DNA of 42,936 nucleotides from Spyradocola sp034113365 (GCA_034113365.1 JAXEXP010000136.1:1-42936), one strand, 5' to 3'. Positions 8,469-17,145 are shown, counted from the first letter of the stretch. Notes: generated by a model not told the origin, from the sequence alone. Program-made: numbers and translations.

Positions 8469-9533
8469 TCACACCTCTGTCAGTTCCTCATCATACGCGC
8501 CCGAGCGCATCAATTCCGCCGCCTGCTCCAGCGTCGGGTTCGCCCCGTGGCTGACGTACCAGCCCGAGACCGCGTTGCCCATCGCAAGGCAATCTCCCAT
8601 CTCCATGCCGTTGAGCAGCCCCAGCGCCAGTCCCGCGTTGAAGTTGTCCCCGCCGCCGGTGGACAGCACGGGCTTGTCAAAGTGCATGTTTTTGCGCGAG
8701 ACCAGCCCCGCCCGGCTGACGCAGAACGCCCCCGCCGTCAGGTGCGCCACCACGCGCGCGCCGTTGAGGCGCTCGTGCAGCGTCTGCGCTAGCTCCACCG
8801 GGTGCATCGGCGCAAGCCCCAGCCCGCGCCCCAGCTGCTCCAGCTCGTTTTTGTTGGCGGACAGCGTCACCGGCACCCGCCGCGCCATCAGAGACAGCAG
8901 CGCGAACATCTCGCGGATCTCCTCCCCGCTGCGCGCCGAGCAGTCGGACAGGTCCACCAGCAGCGGCCCCGTCAGGCTGCCCGCCAGCTCCTTCCAGATG
9001 GACGTCTCGCGCACCACCTCGCTCCAGTTCATAAACGCCGCAAGGTCGCAGTCCCCAAACAGCCGCTCCGCCTCGCCCTGCCCCAGACGCTCCCGCAGCA
9101 TCTGCGCGTCCAGCGCCTCGATGTCCTCGTTGTGCGCCAGCATCAGCTTGCCGTCGTCGAACTCCGCAGCGTCGCACAGCCCCGGCTGCGCCACGGAGCG
9201 CACCGTGCACAGCGGATGCGCCGCCAGCTCCTCAAACGCGGGGTGCAGCTGCGGCCAGCCCATCGCGCCCACCGCCGTCACCTCCACGCCCAGCGCGCAC
9301 AGCGCCTTTGCAAACAGCGGCAGGTTGCCGCCCGCGCGCACCTGCTGCGCCCGCAGCTCGATGGAGGCGCTCTTGCCTGCCTTGGCCGTCACATGCGCGC
9401 CAAATTCCGCGATCGTGGAGAAATACTCCACGCTGCCGTCCGCGCCCTTGCGCCTGACCACCCGCGAAATGGTGTCCACATAGCCGTCAAACCCCGCCGT
9501 CACGCGCATCCTGCGCGCCTGCTCCTGCTCCAT
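8469..9533 (-). CDS. PfkB-family carbohydrate kinase
   Basis: The protein has 354 residues, slightly longer than the 300-340 common in the family. Near the N-terminus is GFDGYVDTISRVV, followed by RAGGNLPLFAKALCALG (the sugar-binding GGN region). Near the C-terminus STGGGDNFNAGLALGLL is the PfkB signature 2 with the catalytic Asp and anion hole. The enzyme phosphorylates a sugar or nucleoside with ATP; the substrate is unknown. The gene lies between a ROK repressor and a two-component regulator, which fits the catabolic kinase of the sugar that the cassette senses. The ATG at 9533 has GGGAG 9 bases upstream, and the stop is 1 base before the regulator gene. Confidence 0.88.
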   Translation of the reverse strand: MEQEQARRMRVTAGFDGYVDTISRVVRRKGADGSVEYFSTIAEFGAHVTAKAGKSASIELRAQQVRAGGNLPLFAKALCALGVEVTAVGAMGWPQLHPAFEELAAHPLCTVRSVAQPGLCDAAEFDDGKLMLAHNEDIEALDAQMLRERLGQGEAERLFGDCDLAAFMNWSEVVRETSIWKELAGSLTGPLLVDLSDCSARSGEEIREMFALLSLMARRVPVTLSANKNELEQLGRGLGLAPMHPVELAQTLHERLNGARVVAHLTAGAFCVSRAGLVSRKNMHFDKPVLSTGGGDNFNAGLALGLLNGMEMGDCLAMGNAVSGWYVSHGANPTLEQAAELMRSGAYDEELTEV

Positions 9534-9557
9534 TTTTCCAATCTCCCATCTGTCGCT

Positions 9558-10648
9558 TCAATCTTCTCCGATGATCGCATCCAGGTTCATGCGCATGACC
9601 TGAATGGCCGCGCCCACCACCGCGGGCGTGGGGCAGACCTGCCGCTGCGCGCGCAGGTGGGTCAGCATGCGCGCGTCCAGCTCGCGCTGCAGCGCGGCGA
9701 TCAGCTCCGGCCCCAGCCGGGAGGCCACGACGCCGCCCACGGACAGCGCCTGCGCGTCGCACCCCAGCGTCAGGTTGTGGATGGCGTCGGCCAACAGCGG
9801 CGCCGCATAGCCGATGATCTCCTGCCGGTTGCCCGGCCCAAGCGGCCCGAAGCGCTCCTCCAGCGCCTGGCGCCCCGCCAGCTCGTGCAGCGTGCGCCCT
9901 TCGCGTATGCGCATCAGGCCGATCTCTCCGCACTGCCCGTGCCGTCCCTGCACCAGCCGCCCGCGTGCGACCACGCCGCAGCTGACCTGCTCGCCCAGAC
10001 CCAGGTACAGAAAATCCTCCTGGTGCCGCCGCAGCACCGCGTATTCGCCCAGCGCCGCCAGGTGCGCGCCGTTTTCCACCAGCACCGGCATGCCCAGCTC
10101 CTCGCGCAGCTGCGCAAGCTGCGTGCCCACAGGCATGCGCCCCGGTTGGCCCATGAGCTCCTGCCCGTAGATGGCGCCGCCGTCCGGTTCGCACACCGCG
10201 GGAATGCCAGGCCCACGCCCAGCAGCAGTCTGCGCGCCGCGCCCTCCTGCGCCATCAGCTCGTCGATGAGCGAGGGCAGCTCGGTGCGGATCAGCTGTTC
10301 AAAGCCGCAGCTGACCCGCCGCGTGCGCAGCCGGCGCACCCGGCCGCAGAGATCGACCAGCCCCGCGTACAGCAGATCGCCCTCGTACCGCGCCCCGATG
10401 ACGTAAGCCCGGCTGGCGCAGAAGCGCAGCACCTGCGGCGGACGTCCCTGCGCCTGCGGAGGCTGCGCCTCGTCGTCCTGCCGCACCAGCCCCCGCTCCT
10501 CCAGGTGCGACACGATCTTGAGCACCGTGGGCACGCTCAGCCCGCTCAGCGCCGCAAGCTCGGTCTTAGTGGTGCGCCCCATGCGCAGCAGCAGCTTGTA
10601 GATGGTTCGTCGGTTGTGGTTTCGGACCTGTCTTGCCGTCAGCGTCAT
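9558..10648 (-). pseudogene. ROK-family transcriptional regulator, single-base frameshift
   Basis: Two overlapping frames together make one ROK repressor of about 363 residues. The first (from ATG 10648, with GGGAGG 7 bases upstream) holds an N-terminal winged helix (TKTELAALSGLSVPTVLKIVSHLEE) and the start of the ROK domain up to LLLGVGLAFP. The rest, from CEPDGGAIYG to the end at 9558, is in another frame. One base appears missing near 10198-10206 in a run of C and G. The sugar-kinase zinc motif (CxCGxxGC) is absent, and GQCGEIGLM replaces the usual GHxGEIGH-like stretch, so it was probably a repressor rather than a kinase. It is either a true pseudogene or a sequencing or assembly error. 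It is the first gene of the PfkB-YesN-YesM cassette. Confidence 0.8.
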
Positions 10649-10663
10649 GCGCGCCCCTCCCGT

Positions 10664-10676
10664 AATATGTTATATT
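10664..10676. promoter_or_regulatory. Candidate operator palindrome in the ROK leader
   Basis: AATAT-GTT-ATATT is a perfect inverted repeat between the ROK promoter and its ribosome site. It is AT-rich in a GC-rich setting and could be an autoregulatory site; this is inference only. Confidence 0.35.
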
Positions 10677-10687
10677 CCCTTACATTC

Positions 10688-10716
10688 AGTATACACGACG
10701 ATGATTTTTTGCGCAA
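10688..10716 (-). promoter_or_regulatory. Promoter for the ROK-PfkB-YesN-YesM-lipoprotein cassette
   Basis: On the minus strand TTGCGC (10716-10711) and TATACT (10693-10688) are 17 bases apart. The leader to the ATG at 10648 is about 33 bases. Confidence 0.7.
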
Positions 10717-10734
10717 CATGTGCTTTTGTATGTC

Positions 10735-10763
10735 TTTCCCCCGCGCCCCGCCTGTGCTATACT
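10735..10763 (+). promoter_or_regulatory. Extended -10 promoter for the serine hydrolase gene
   Basis: TGC-TATACT (10755-10763) is a good extended -10. The -35 position (10735-10740) reads TTTCCC and is weak. It is divergent from the ROK promoter, with about 18 bases between the two -35 regions. Confidence 0.55.
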
Positions 10764-10806
10764 GATGCTGACCCCAAAACCCCGATCCATCAGGAGGCGA
10801 ATCGCC

Positions 10807-12279
10807 ATGTTGACCTTTAGGAAGGCCACGCCCGAGAGCGTGGGCATCCCCTCCGCCGCCGTGGCAGACTTCATGCGCGATCTTCTCGACGCGCGCCATT
10901 GTCTGCACACCCTCTCTGTCATCAAGGACGGCGCATTGATCTTTGAAGGCGCGTTCTCGCCCATGACGCTGGACGAGCCCCACCGCCTGTACTCCTGCTC
11001 CAAGTCCTTCGTGTCCGTGGCCATCGGCCTTGCCCAGAGCGAGGGCCTGCTGCGCCTGACCGACCGCGTGGCGCAGTTCTTCCCCGAGTACGACACGCCC
11101 GACCTGCACCCCTGGCTCAAGACCGCCACCCTCCGCGACATGCTGCGCATGACGGACTGCCACTCCGAAAACACCTATCACATGGACAAAAACCCGCCCG
11201 ACATGGACTGGGTGGACACCTGGTTCCGCACGCCGCCCAGCCATCGCCCCGGCACCATATTCGAGTACAACACCACCTGCACGGTGATGCTGTGCGTCAT
11301 CCTCGAGCGCGTCACCGGCCAGACCTTCGTGGACTACCTGCGCCCGCGCGTGTTCGAGAAGCTCGGCATGAGCCCCGACATTCAGTGCGTGCGCACCCCC
11401 TGCGGCCACGCCTGGGGCGGCAGCGGCGTGCTGTGCTCCGCCAGAGACTTTGCAAAGTTCGCCTACCTGTGCATGCACATGGGCGAGCTGGACGGCGAGC
11501 AGATCCTCCCGCGCGACTACATGGAAGAAGCCACCGCCTACCAGATCGACAACACCCTCAACGAGGACAACTGGGAGCACCAGCAGGGCTACGGCTACCA
11601 GCTCTGGCGCTCGCGCGGGGGCGGCTTCAGCTTCTACGGCATGGGCAGCCAGCAGGGCTTCTGCTACCCCGAGCGCGACCTTCTGGTCGTCATCACGGGC
11701 GACACGCAGGCCATGCCCTCCGCCCGCGAGATCCAGCTGCAAAGCGTCCGCCGCCACCTGCTGCGCCCTGCCTGCGCCCCCCTGCCCGAGAATCCCGCCG
11801 CATACGCAGACCTCATCGCGCTGCAAAACAGCCTGACCCTGCGCACCGAGGAGGGCGCGTTCGACTCCCCCCTCGCCCCGTCCGTCTCCGACCGCGTCTA
11901 TACCTTCCCGGAGAACGAGCTGGGCTGGAAAGCCGCCCGCCTCGCCCTCGGCCGCACCGGCCTTCTGTCCTATGAAAACGCCACCGGCGCGCACGAGATC
12001 CCCTTCGGCTTCGGAAAGCCCGTCCAATTCGAGCTGTCCGAGCCCTCCACCTACACCATGGACATCGGCCACCCCGGCGGCCGCACGCTGCGCGCCTTCG
12101 CCAGCGCCGCCTGGAAGGACCCCCGCACGCTGCATCTGACGGTCTACGTCTGCGACGTGTGCTTCGGCACCCTCCAACTCACCCTCCGCTTCGACGACGA
12201 CGCCCTCACCGTCGCCGCCAAAAAGAACGCCGAATGGTTCCTCAATGAGTATCAGGGCTACGCAACCAGTCTTGCCTGA
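10807..12279 (+). CDS. Beta-lactamase-fold serine hydrolase (class C / penicillin-binding-protein-like)
   Basis: The protein has 490 residues. The nucleophile motif SxxK is Ser63-Cys-Ser-Lys66 (LYSCSKSF), and the second motif is the Tyr in FEYNTTC (about residue 155). A GMGSQQG stretch near 280 takes the place of the third motif. An extra C-terminal domain of about 170 residues follows the catalytic domain. Such proteins are esterases, peptidases or amidases and are seldom true beta-lactamases. No signal peptide is visible, so it is probably cytoplasmic. The ATG at 10807 has AGGAGG 9 bases upstream; the open frame reaches back to 10720 but across the promoter. It stands alone as a transcription unit divergent from the sugar sensing cassette. 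Confidence 0.85.
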   Translation: MLTFRKATPESVGIPSAAVADFMRDLLDARHCLHTLSVIKDGALIFEGAFSPMTLDEPHRLYSCSKSFVSVAIGLAQSEGLLRLTDRVAQFFPEYDTPDLHPWLKTATLRDMLRMTDCHSENTYHMDKNPPDMDWVDTWFRTPPSHRPGTIFEYNTTCTVMLCVILERVTGQTFVDYLRPRVFEKLGMSPDIQCVRTPCGHAWGGSGVLCSARDFAKFAYLCMHMGELDGEQILPRDYMEEATAYQIDNTLNEDNWEHQQGYGYQLWRSRGGGFSFYGMGSQQGFCYPERDLLVVITGDTQAMPSAREIQLQSVRRHLLRPACAPLPENPAAYADLIALQNSLTLRTEEGAFDSPLAPSVSDRVYTFPENELGWKAARLALGRTGLLSYENATGAHEIPFGFGKPVQFELSEPSTYTMDIGHPGGRTLRAFASAAWKDPRTLHLTVYVCDVCFGTLQLTLRFDDDALTVAAKKNAEWFLNEYQGYATSLA

Positions 12280-12412
12280 TTCTCTAGTACAATTAAGGAG
12301 AGTTTCAGCACATTTCCAGCTGTATACTGCGAACCGCTGCGGTGCGTTCCCACCGTTCAGCCGGCCGCCAACCCACTTTGCACCCACCCAAAAGAGATGC
12401 GTTCCCTCCCCA

Positions 12413-12463
12413 GGCTTCCCCTTGAGGGGAAGCTGGCGCCCGCAGGCGACTGATGAGGTGTCC
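12413..12463 (+). repeat. REP-like palindromic repeat, copy 4
   Basis: GGCTTCCCCTTGAGGGGAAG is followed by GGCGCCCGCAGGCGAC and TGATGAGGTGTCC, matching copy 1 almost base for base. Just upstream (about 12329-12363) a partial element, CCGCTGCGGTGCGTTCCCACC, resembles the flank of the copy at 40478. The gap 12280-12543 holds only these repeats and a terminator. Confidence 0.85.
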
Positions 12464-12493
12464 GCCGCCCGCAACCCATCCCCAAACCCGCAA

Positions 12494-12529
12494 AAAAGAG
12501 ATGCGATTTTCAAAAACCGCATCTCTTTT
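12494..12529. terminator. Bidirectional terminator between the serine hydrolase gene and gatB
   Basis: AAAAGAGATGCG (12494-12505) pairs with CGCATCTCTTTT (12518-12529). The A and T ends of the stem supply a U tract in both directions. It lies between two converging genes. Confidence 0.8.
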
Positions 12530-12543
12530 CCTATTTATACACG

Positions 12544-13977
12544 CTATTTCGCAAGCGCCTCGCGCAGCGCCGCGTTGACGTCCTTGGGGTCGGCCTTGCC
12601 GCGCAGCAGCTTCATGCACTGGCCCGTCAGGAAGCCGTAGACCTTCTCGTTGCCCGCGCGGAACTTCTCCACCGCGTCGAGGTTGTCGCGCAGCACCTGT
12701 TCAACCGCCGCCGCCACCGCGCCCGCGTCGCGCTCCACCAGCAGACCCTTCTCCCGGATGAACGCGTCCACGTCCACATTCTCCGCGAACACCGCCTCCA
12801 GCGTCTGCTTGGCCGCCGCGCGCGTCAGCTTGCCCTCTCCAAGCAGCGCTATGATGTGCGCCAGCTTTCCCGCGTCCAGCTGCAGGTCGGCCGCGTCCAC
12901 GCCCGCCTCCTTGCACAGCCGCAGCACCTCGCCCAGGATCCAGTTTGCGGCCTCTTTAGGCTCCGTGCCCAGCGCCACCAGCTCCTCGAGCAGCTTGCAC
13001 AGCCGCGCGCTCTGGCATAGTATGCCGATGTCGTGCTCCGTCAGCCGGTACTCCTCGCGGTAGCGCACGCGCTTGGCGTCGGCCAGCTCCGGCAGGCTCC
13101 CCTTCACCTTCTCCAGCCACCTCTCGTCGATGTACACCGGCGGCAGGTCGGGCTCGGGGAAGTAGCGGTAGTCCTGCGCGTTCTCCTTGGAGCGCATCGC
13201 AAAGGACGCGTCCTTGTTGTCGTCCCAGCGGCGCGTCTCCTGCACCACCTTTTTGCCCGACTCCAGCACCTCGATCTGGCGCCTTGCCTCGGTGTCGATG
13301 GCGCGGGCGACGGCCTTGAAGGAGTTCATGTTCTTCATCTCGGTGCGCGTGCCCAGCTTTTCGCTGCCCGCGGGCCGCACGGAGATGTTCAGGTCAGCGC
13401 GGATGGAGCCTTCCTGCATCTTGCAGTCCGACACGCCCAGGAACTGCAGCGTGCTGCGCAGCTGCGTCAGAAAGCCGATCACCTCGTGCGCCGAGCGGAA
13501 GTCCGGCTCGGTCACGATCTCCATCAGCGGCACGCCGCAGCGGTTGTAGTCGCACAGCGTGCTCTCCGTCCACGGGTCGTGCACCAGCTTGCCCGCGTCC
13601 TCCTCCATGTGGATCTCGTGCAGGCGGATGAACTTCTTCTCCCCCTCCTCGGTTGTAACCTCGATGCCGCCCTTGGTGCAGATGGGCGCGTACAGCTGGC
13701 TGATCTGGTACGCCTTGGGCAGGTCGGGGTAAAAGTAGTTCTTTCGGTCAAAGCGCGTCAGCCGCGTGATGTCGCAGCCCAGCGCAAGGCCCGTCATCAT
13801 GGCGTTTTCCACCACCTGACGGTTGAGCACGGGCAGCGCGCCCGGCTGACCGGTGCACACGGGGCAGACGTGCGTGTTGGGCGCGCCGCCAAACTCCGTC
13901 GTGCAGCCGCAGAATATCTTGGTGCGGGTGTTCATCTCCACGTGCACCTCAAGGCCGCAAACCAGCTCCCACTTCAT
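12544..13977 (-). CDS. gatB: Aspartyl/glutamyl-tRNA(Asn/Gln) amidotransferase subunit B
   Basis: The protein has 477 residues, the family's normal length. It begins MKWELVCGLEVHVEMNTRTK, followed by two Cys pairs (FCGC and VCPVCTGQPG) of the GatB zinc site. The C-terminal part has the helical GatB/YqeY tail that contacts tRNA. The subunit activates Asp or Glu on mischarged tRNA with ATP and accepts ammonia from GatA. The ATG at 13977 overlaps the TGA of gatA and has GGGAGG 9 bases upstream; an upstream GTG codon is less likely. It is last in the aspS2-gatC-gatA-gatB operon and is followed by a terminator. Confidence 0.97.
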   Translation of the reverse strand: MKWELVCGLEVHVEMNTRTKIFCGCTTEFGGAPNTHVCPVCTGQPGALPVLNRQVVENAMMTGLALGCDITRLTRFDRKNYFYPDLPKAYQISQLYAPICTKGGIEVTTEEGEKKFIRLHEIHMEEDAGKLVHDPWTESTLCDYNRCGVPLMEIVTEPDFRSAHEVIGFLTQLRSTLQFLGVSDCKMQEGSIRADLNISVRPAGSEKLGTRTEMKNMNSFKAVARAIDTEARRQIEVLESGKKVVQETRRWDDNKDASFAMRSKENAQDYRYFPEPDLPPVYIDERWLEKVKGSLPELADAKRVRYREEYRLTEHDIGILCQSARLCKLLEELVALGTEPKEAANWILGEVLRLCKEAGVDAADLQLDAGKLAHIIALLGEGKLTRAAAKQTLEAVFAENVDVDAFIREKGLLVERDAGAVAAAVEQVLRDNLDAVEKFRAGNEKVYGFLTGQCMKLLRGKADPKDVNAALREALAK

Positions 13978-15440
13978 CACAGCGCGCCTCCCTTCGTCAT
14001 TTTATGGAATTCCGTCGCGCGCTGGAACGCGTCCGCAGCGCGCAGCACGGTCTTGTCCGCATGCGCCGCGCCGATCAGCTGCGCGCCCACCGGCATGCCG
14101 TCGCGGTCAAAGCCGCAGGGGAAGGTCACCGCCGGCAGCCCCGCAAGGTTGACAGACACCGTGTAAATATCCCCCAGGTACATCTTCAGCGGGTCGGACA
14201 GCGACTGCCCGATGCCCAGCGCCGTGGTGGGCGCCGCGGGCGACAGGATCACGTCGTACTTCTCAAACGCCGCGTCAAACGCCTGCTTGATCAGCGCCTT
14301 GACCTTGAGCGCCTTGACGTAGTACGCATCGTAATACCCCGACGACAGCACGAACGTGCCCAGCAGAATGCGCCTGCGCACCTCCTTGCCAAAGCCCTCC
14401 GTGCGGCTTTTGCACATCAGCGACACGATGTCCTCCGCCTCGTCCGCGCGATAGCCGTACTTGATGCCGTCAAACCGCGACAGGTTGCTCGACGCCTCCG
14501 CGCACGCGAGGATGTAATAGGCCGGCACCGCGTACTTGACCATGCCCAGCGAGAAGGTCTCCACCTGCGCGCCCAAGGATTTCAGCGTCTCCGCCGCCTC
14601 CAGCACCCGCGCGCGCACGTCCTCGTCTAGCCCTTCCGCGAAATACTCCTCCGGCACGCCCACGCGCAGCCCGCGCACATCGCCGTCCAGCGCCTCCAAA
14701 GCGCCGCACACCGAGTCCACCGTGGTCGCGTCGTGCACGTCCTTGCCGTGGATCACGTCATAAATCGCCGCGCAGTCCGCCGCGTCGCGCGCCAGCGGCC
14801 CGATCTGATCCAAACTGGACGCATACGCGATCAAGCCATATCTCGATACCGCGCCGTAGGTGGGCTTGAAGCCCGTCACGCCGCAGAAGGACGCCGGCTG
14901 CCGGATCGACCCGCCCGTGTCCGACCCCAGCGCGCAGGGCAGCTCGCACGCCGCCACCGCAGCCGCCGACCCGCCCGACGACCCGCCGGGGGTCTTGCCC
15001 AGATCCCACGGGTTGTGTGTCGCGCCGTGGAACGACGTCTCCGTGGTGCTGCCCATCGCGAACTCGTCCATGTTGGTGTGGCCCACGATCACCGCGCCCG
15101 CGTCCAGCAGCTTGCCCACCGCCGTCGCGTCATAGGGCGGGTCAAAGTCCAGCAGCATCTTCGAACCGCACGCCGCGGGCAGCCCGCGCATGCAGATGTT
15201 GTCCTTGATCGCCATGGGAACGCCCGCAAGCGGCCCCACGTCCTCGCCTTTGTCGATGCGCGCCTGAATCTCTTCCGCGCGCTGCATCGCCGCGTCCCAG
15301 TCCAGCGCCGTCATCGCGTGGATGTCGCCATCCACCGCCTCAATGCGCGCCTTAGCCGCCCGCACCAGCTCCGGGGACGTGACCTTGCCCTCCCGGATCG
15401 CCCGCGCCAGCTCCAGCGCCGTGCTCTGCGTGTAGTTCAT
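13977..15440 (-). CDS. gatA: Aspartyl/glutamyl-tRNA(Asn/Gln) amidotransferase subunit A
   Basis: The protein has 487 residues. The amidase-signature catalytic triad is complete: Lys79 in VPMAIKDN, cis-Ser154 in PGGSSGGS and Ser178 in SDTGGSIR. These positions match those known for GatA. The subunit hydrolyses glutamine and channels ammonia to GatB. It also carries the usual TNMDEFAMG and FGKEVRRRILLGTF stretches. The ATG at 15440 has a GAGGAGGGG site upstream and lies 13 bases from the gatC stop. The gene overlaps gatB by one base of stop/start, so the subunits are made together. Confidence 0.98.
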   Translation of the reverse strand: MNYTQSTALELARAIREGKVTSPELVRAAKARIEAVDGDIHAMTALDWDAAMQRAEEIQARIDKGEDVGPLAGVPMAIKDNICMRGLPAACGSKMLLDFDPPYDATAVGKLLDAGAVIVGHTNMDEFAMGSTTETSFHGATHNPWDLGKTPGGSSGGSAAAVAACELPCALGSDTGGSIRQPASFCGVTGFKPTYGAVSRYGLIAYASSLDQIGPLARDAADCAAIYDVIHGKDVHDATTVDSVCGALEALDGDVRGLRVGVPEEYFAEGLDEDVRARVLEAAETLKSLGAQVETFSLGMVKYAVPAYYILACAEASSNLSRFDGIKYGYRADEAEDIVSLMCKSRTEGFGKEVRRRILLGTFVLSSGYYDAYYVKALKVKALIKQAFDAAFEKYDVILSPAAPTTALGIGQSLSDPLKMYLGDIYTVSVNLAGLPAVTFPCGFDRDGMPVGAQLIGAAHADKTVLRAADAFQRATEFHKMTKGGAL

Positions 15441-15453
15441 GCCCTTCCCCTCC

Positions 15454-15735
15454 TCATTCCACCGTGCGCGGCACCTGATACGCGCCGTCCAGCTTCTTTT
15501 TTGCGTTCGCCATCAGCCGATCGCGGTCGGCCGAGGGCTGCACCACGTCCTCGCGGAACACGTTCTTCAGCCCCGCCGCCTGGATCAGCGGCTCGGTGTG
15601 CTCGGTGTCCACGGTGTTCAGCAGCTCCATGTAGTCGAGGATCTGCTGCATCTGCTCGAGCAGCTCGGCCTTTTCCTCCTGCGGCAGCGTCAGCCGCGAC
15701 AGCTCCGCGATGTATTCCAGCGTTCTTTCATCCAT
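15454..15735 (-). CDS. gatC: Aspartyl/glutamyl-tRNA(Asn/Gln) amidotransferase subunit C
   Basis: The protein has 93 residues, the usual GatC size. It has the family's N-terminal helix (YIAELSRLTLPQEEKAELLEQMQQILDYMELLNTVDTE, two stretches joined) and the C-terminal FREDVVQPS segment that wraps GatA. It stabilises the GatA-GatB complex. It lies 27 bases downstream of aspS2 and 13 bases upstream of gatA in the same operon. Confidence 0.95.
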   Translation of the reverse strand: MDERTLEYIAELSRLTLPQEEKAELLEQMQQILDYMELLNTVDTEHTEPLIQAAGLKNVFREDVVQPSADRDRLMANAKKKLDGAYQVPRTVE

Positions 15736-15762
15736 AGCGCCTATCTCCTTCCAAATCCTTCG

Positions 15763-17088
15763 TCACGGGATCAGCCGGTTGATGTCCCGCGGGAACAGCG
15801 TCGCCTCGCGGATGTTGTTCTCACCGATCAGCTTCATCGTCAGCCGCTCCAGGCCGATGCCCAGCCCCCCGTGCGGCGGCAGGCCGTTCTTGTGCGCCAG
15901 CAGATAGCTCTCAAAGTCGGCCACGTCCATGTGCAGCCGCTCCATCTTTTCCACCTGCATCGCGTAGTCGTGGATGCGCTGGCCGCCGGTGGTGACCTCC
16001 ATGCCGCGGAACAGCAGGTCGAAGGACAGCGTGTGCTTGGGGTCGTCGGGGTCGTCCATCGCGTAGAAGGGGCGCTTCTTAGTGGGGTAATGCGTCACGA
16101 ACACGAAGTCCGCGCCGTATTCCTCCTTGAACAGCTGCCCGATCAGCTGCTCCTCCTCGGGCTCCAGGTCGTGCGGGTCGCGGATCCTGCGGTTGTACTT
16201 CTCCGCCACCATCTCCTTGGCCTTGACGAACGGCACCGACGGTATGCTCTCCACATTGGGCAATTCCACGGAAAGCAGCTCCAGCTGCGGCGCGTACTCG
16301 GTTTTTAGCACCTGCATCACATGCTGCAGCATCGCCGTCTCCATCTCCATCACGTCGGTGAAGCTGTCGATGTAGCCCATCTCAAAGTCCATCGAGGTGT
16401 ACTCGTTCAGGTGGCGCGTGGTCGCGTGCTTCTCGGCGCGGAACACCGGTCCCACCTCAAACACCCGGTCGAACACGCCCACCATCGTCTGCTTGTAGAA
16501 CTGCGGCGACTGCGCCAGGAACGCCTTCTGCCCGAAATAGTCCAGCTTGAATATGTTCGCGCCGCCCTCCGCGCCCACCTTTACGATCTTGGGGCTGTGG
16601 ATCTCGGTGAAGCCCTCGCCGTGCAGGAACTCGCGGAAGCCCCGCACGATGCCCTCCTGGATCTTGAACACCGCGCGCTTCCTAAGGTTGCGCAAGCTTA
16701 CCGGCCGCACGTTCAGGTCGCTCTCCAGCCCAAGCCCCAGCTTGAACTTGTGTACCGGCACCTCCAGCGCCCCGGCAGGCCTGCTCAGCACGCGCAGGCC
16801 CTCCACACGCACCTCAAACCCGTGCGGCGCGCGCTCGTCAAACGCAACGCTGCCCGTCACCGCCACGCACATGCCGTCGGACAGCTCCTGCGCCGAAACG
16901 CCCGCCTTGCCCCGCTCCAGCACGCACTGCACCGTGCCGTCATACCTGCGCAGGATCACGAATGCGAACTCCGCCATGTCGCGGATGTGATGGATGCAGC
17001 CCCGCAGCTCTATGGGATTTGCGGGCCGCTCCTCCAATACGCGCTGTATCGTCCACTGCTCCTGTCTCTTGCCGGTCGTCGCCTGCAT
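15763..17088 (-). CDS. aspS: Aspartyl-tRNA synthetase, archaeal type, probably non-discriminating (AspRS2)
   Basis: The protein has 441 residues, the size of archaeal-type AspRS and shorter than bacterial AspRS (about 590, with a GAD insert). An N-terminal OB-fold anticodon domain (about 12-110) is followed by the class II core with motif 2 (FEVGPVFRAEKHATTRHLNE) and motif 3 (GLGIGLERL). Two positions known to set tRNA choice in this family, His33 (GCIHH) and Pro88 (RAPHG), carry residues linked with the non-discriminating form that also charges tRNA-Asn with Asp. Co-transcription with gatCAB agrees: the amidotransferase would turn Asp-tRNA(Asn) into Asn-tRNA(Asn). The ATG at 17088 has AAGGAG 8 bases upstream; the frame extends to 17217 but crosses the T-box terminator. 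Confidence 0.92.
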   Translation of the reverse strand: MQATTGKRQEQWTIQRVLEERPANPIELRGCIHHIRDMAEFAFVILRRYDGTVQCVLERGKAGVSAQELSDGMCVAVTGSVAFDERAPHGFEVRVEGLRVLSRPAGALEVPVHKFKLGLGLESDLNVRPVSLRNLRKRAVFKIQEGIVRGFREFLHGEGFTEIHSPKIVKVGAEGGANIFKLDYFGQKAFLAQSPQFYKQTMVGVFDRVFEVGPVFRAEKHATTRHLNEYTSMDFEMGYIDSFTDVMEMETAMLQHVMQVLKTEYAPQLELLSVELPNVESIPSVPFVKAKEMVAEKYNRRIRDPHDLEPEEEQLIGQLFKEEYGADFVFVTHYPTKKRPFYAMDDPDDPKHTLSFDLLFRGMEVTTGGQRIHDYAMQVEKMERLHMDVADFESYLLAHKNGLPPHGGLGIGLERLTMKLIGENNIREATLFPRDINRLIP

Positions 17089-17145
17089 AAGCCCTTCTCC
17101 TTTCCATACTGTCCACGGGCCCCACACCAGGCCCGAAAAATCCAT

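Noticed and set aside
10807..12279. Antibiotic-resistance beta-lactamase
   Set aside because: Only the general serine-hydrolase fold motifs are present, with no signal peptide and an extra C-terminal domain; resistance function is not supported.
10645..12522. 625-residue open frame antisense to the serine hydrolase gene
   Set aside because: Low-complexity shadow frame that runs across a promoter region, a terminator and a repeat; not coding.
17116..17135. Second terminator before aspS2 (CGGGCC/GGCCCG hairpin)
   Set aside because: No T tract follows it on the minus strand and it lies after the T-box terminator; it is probably an incidental leader hairpin.
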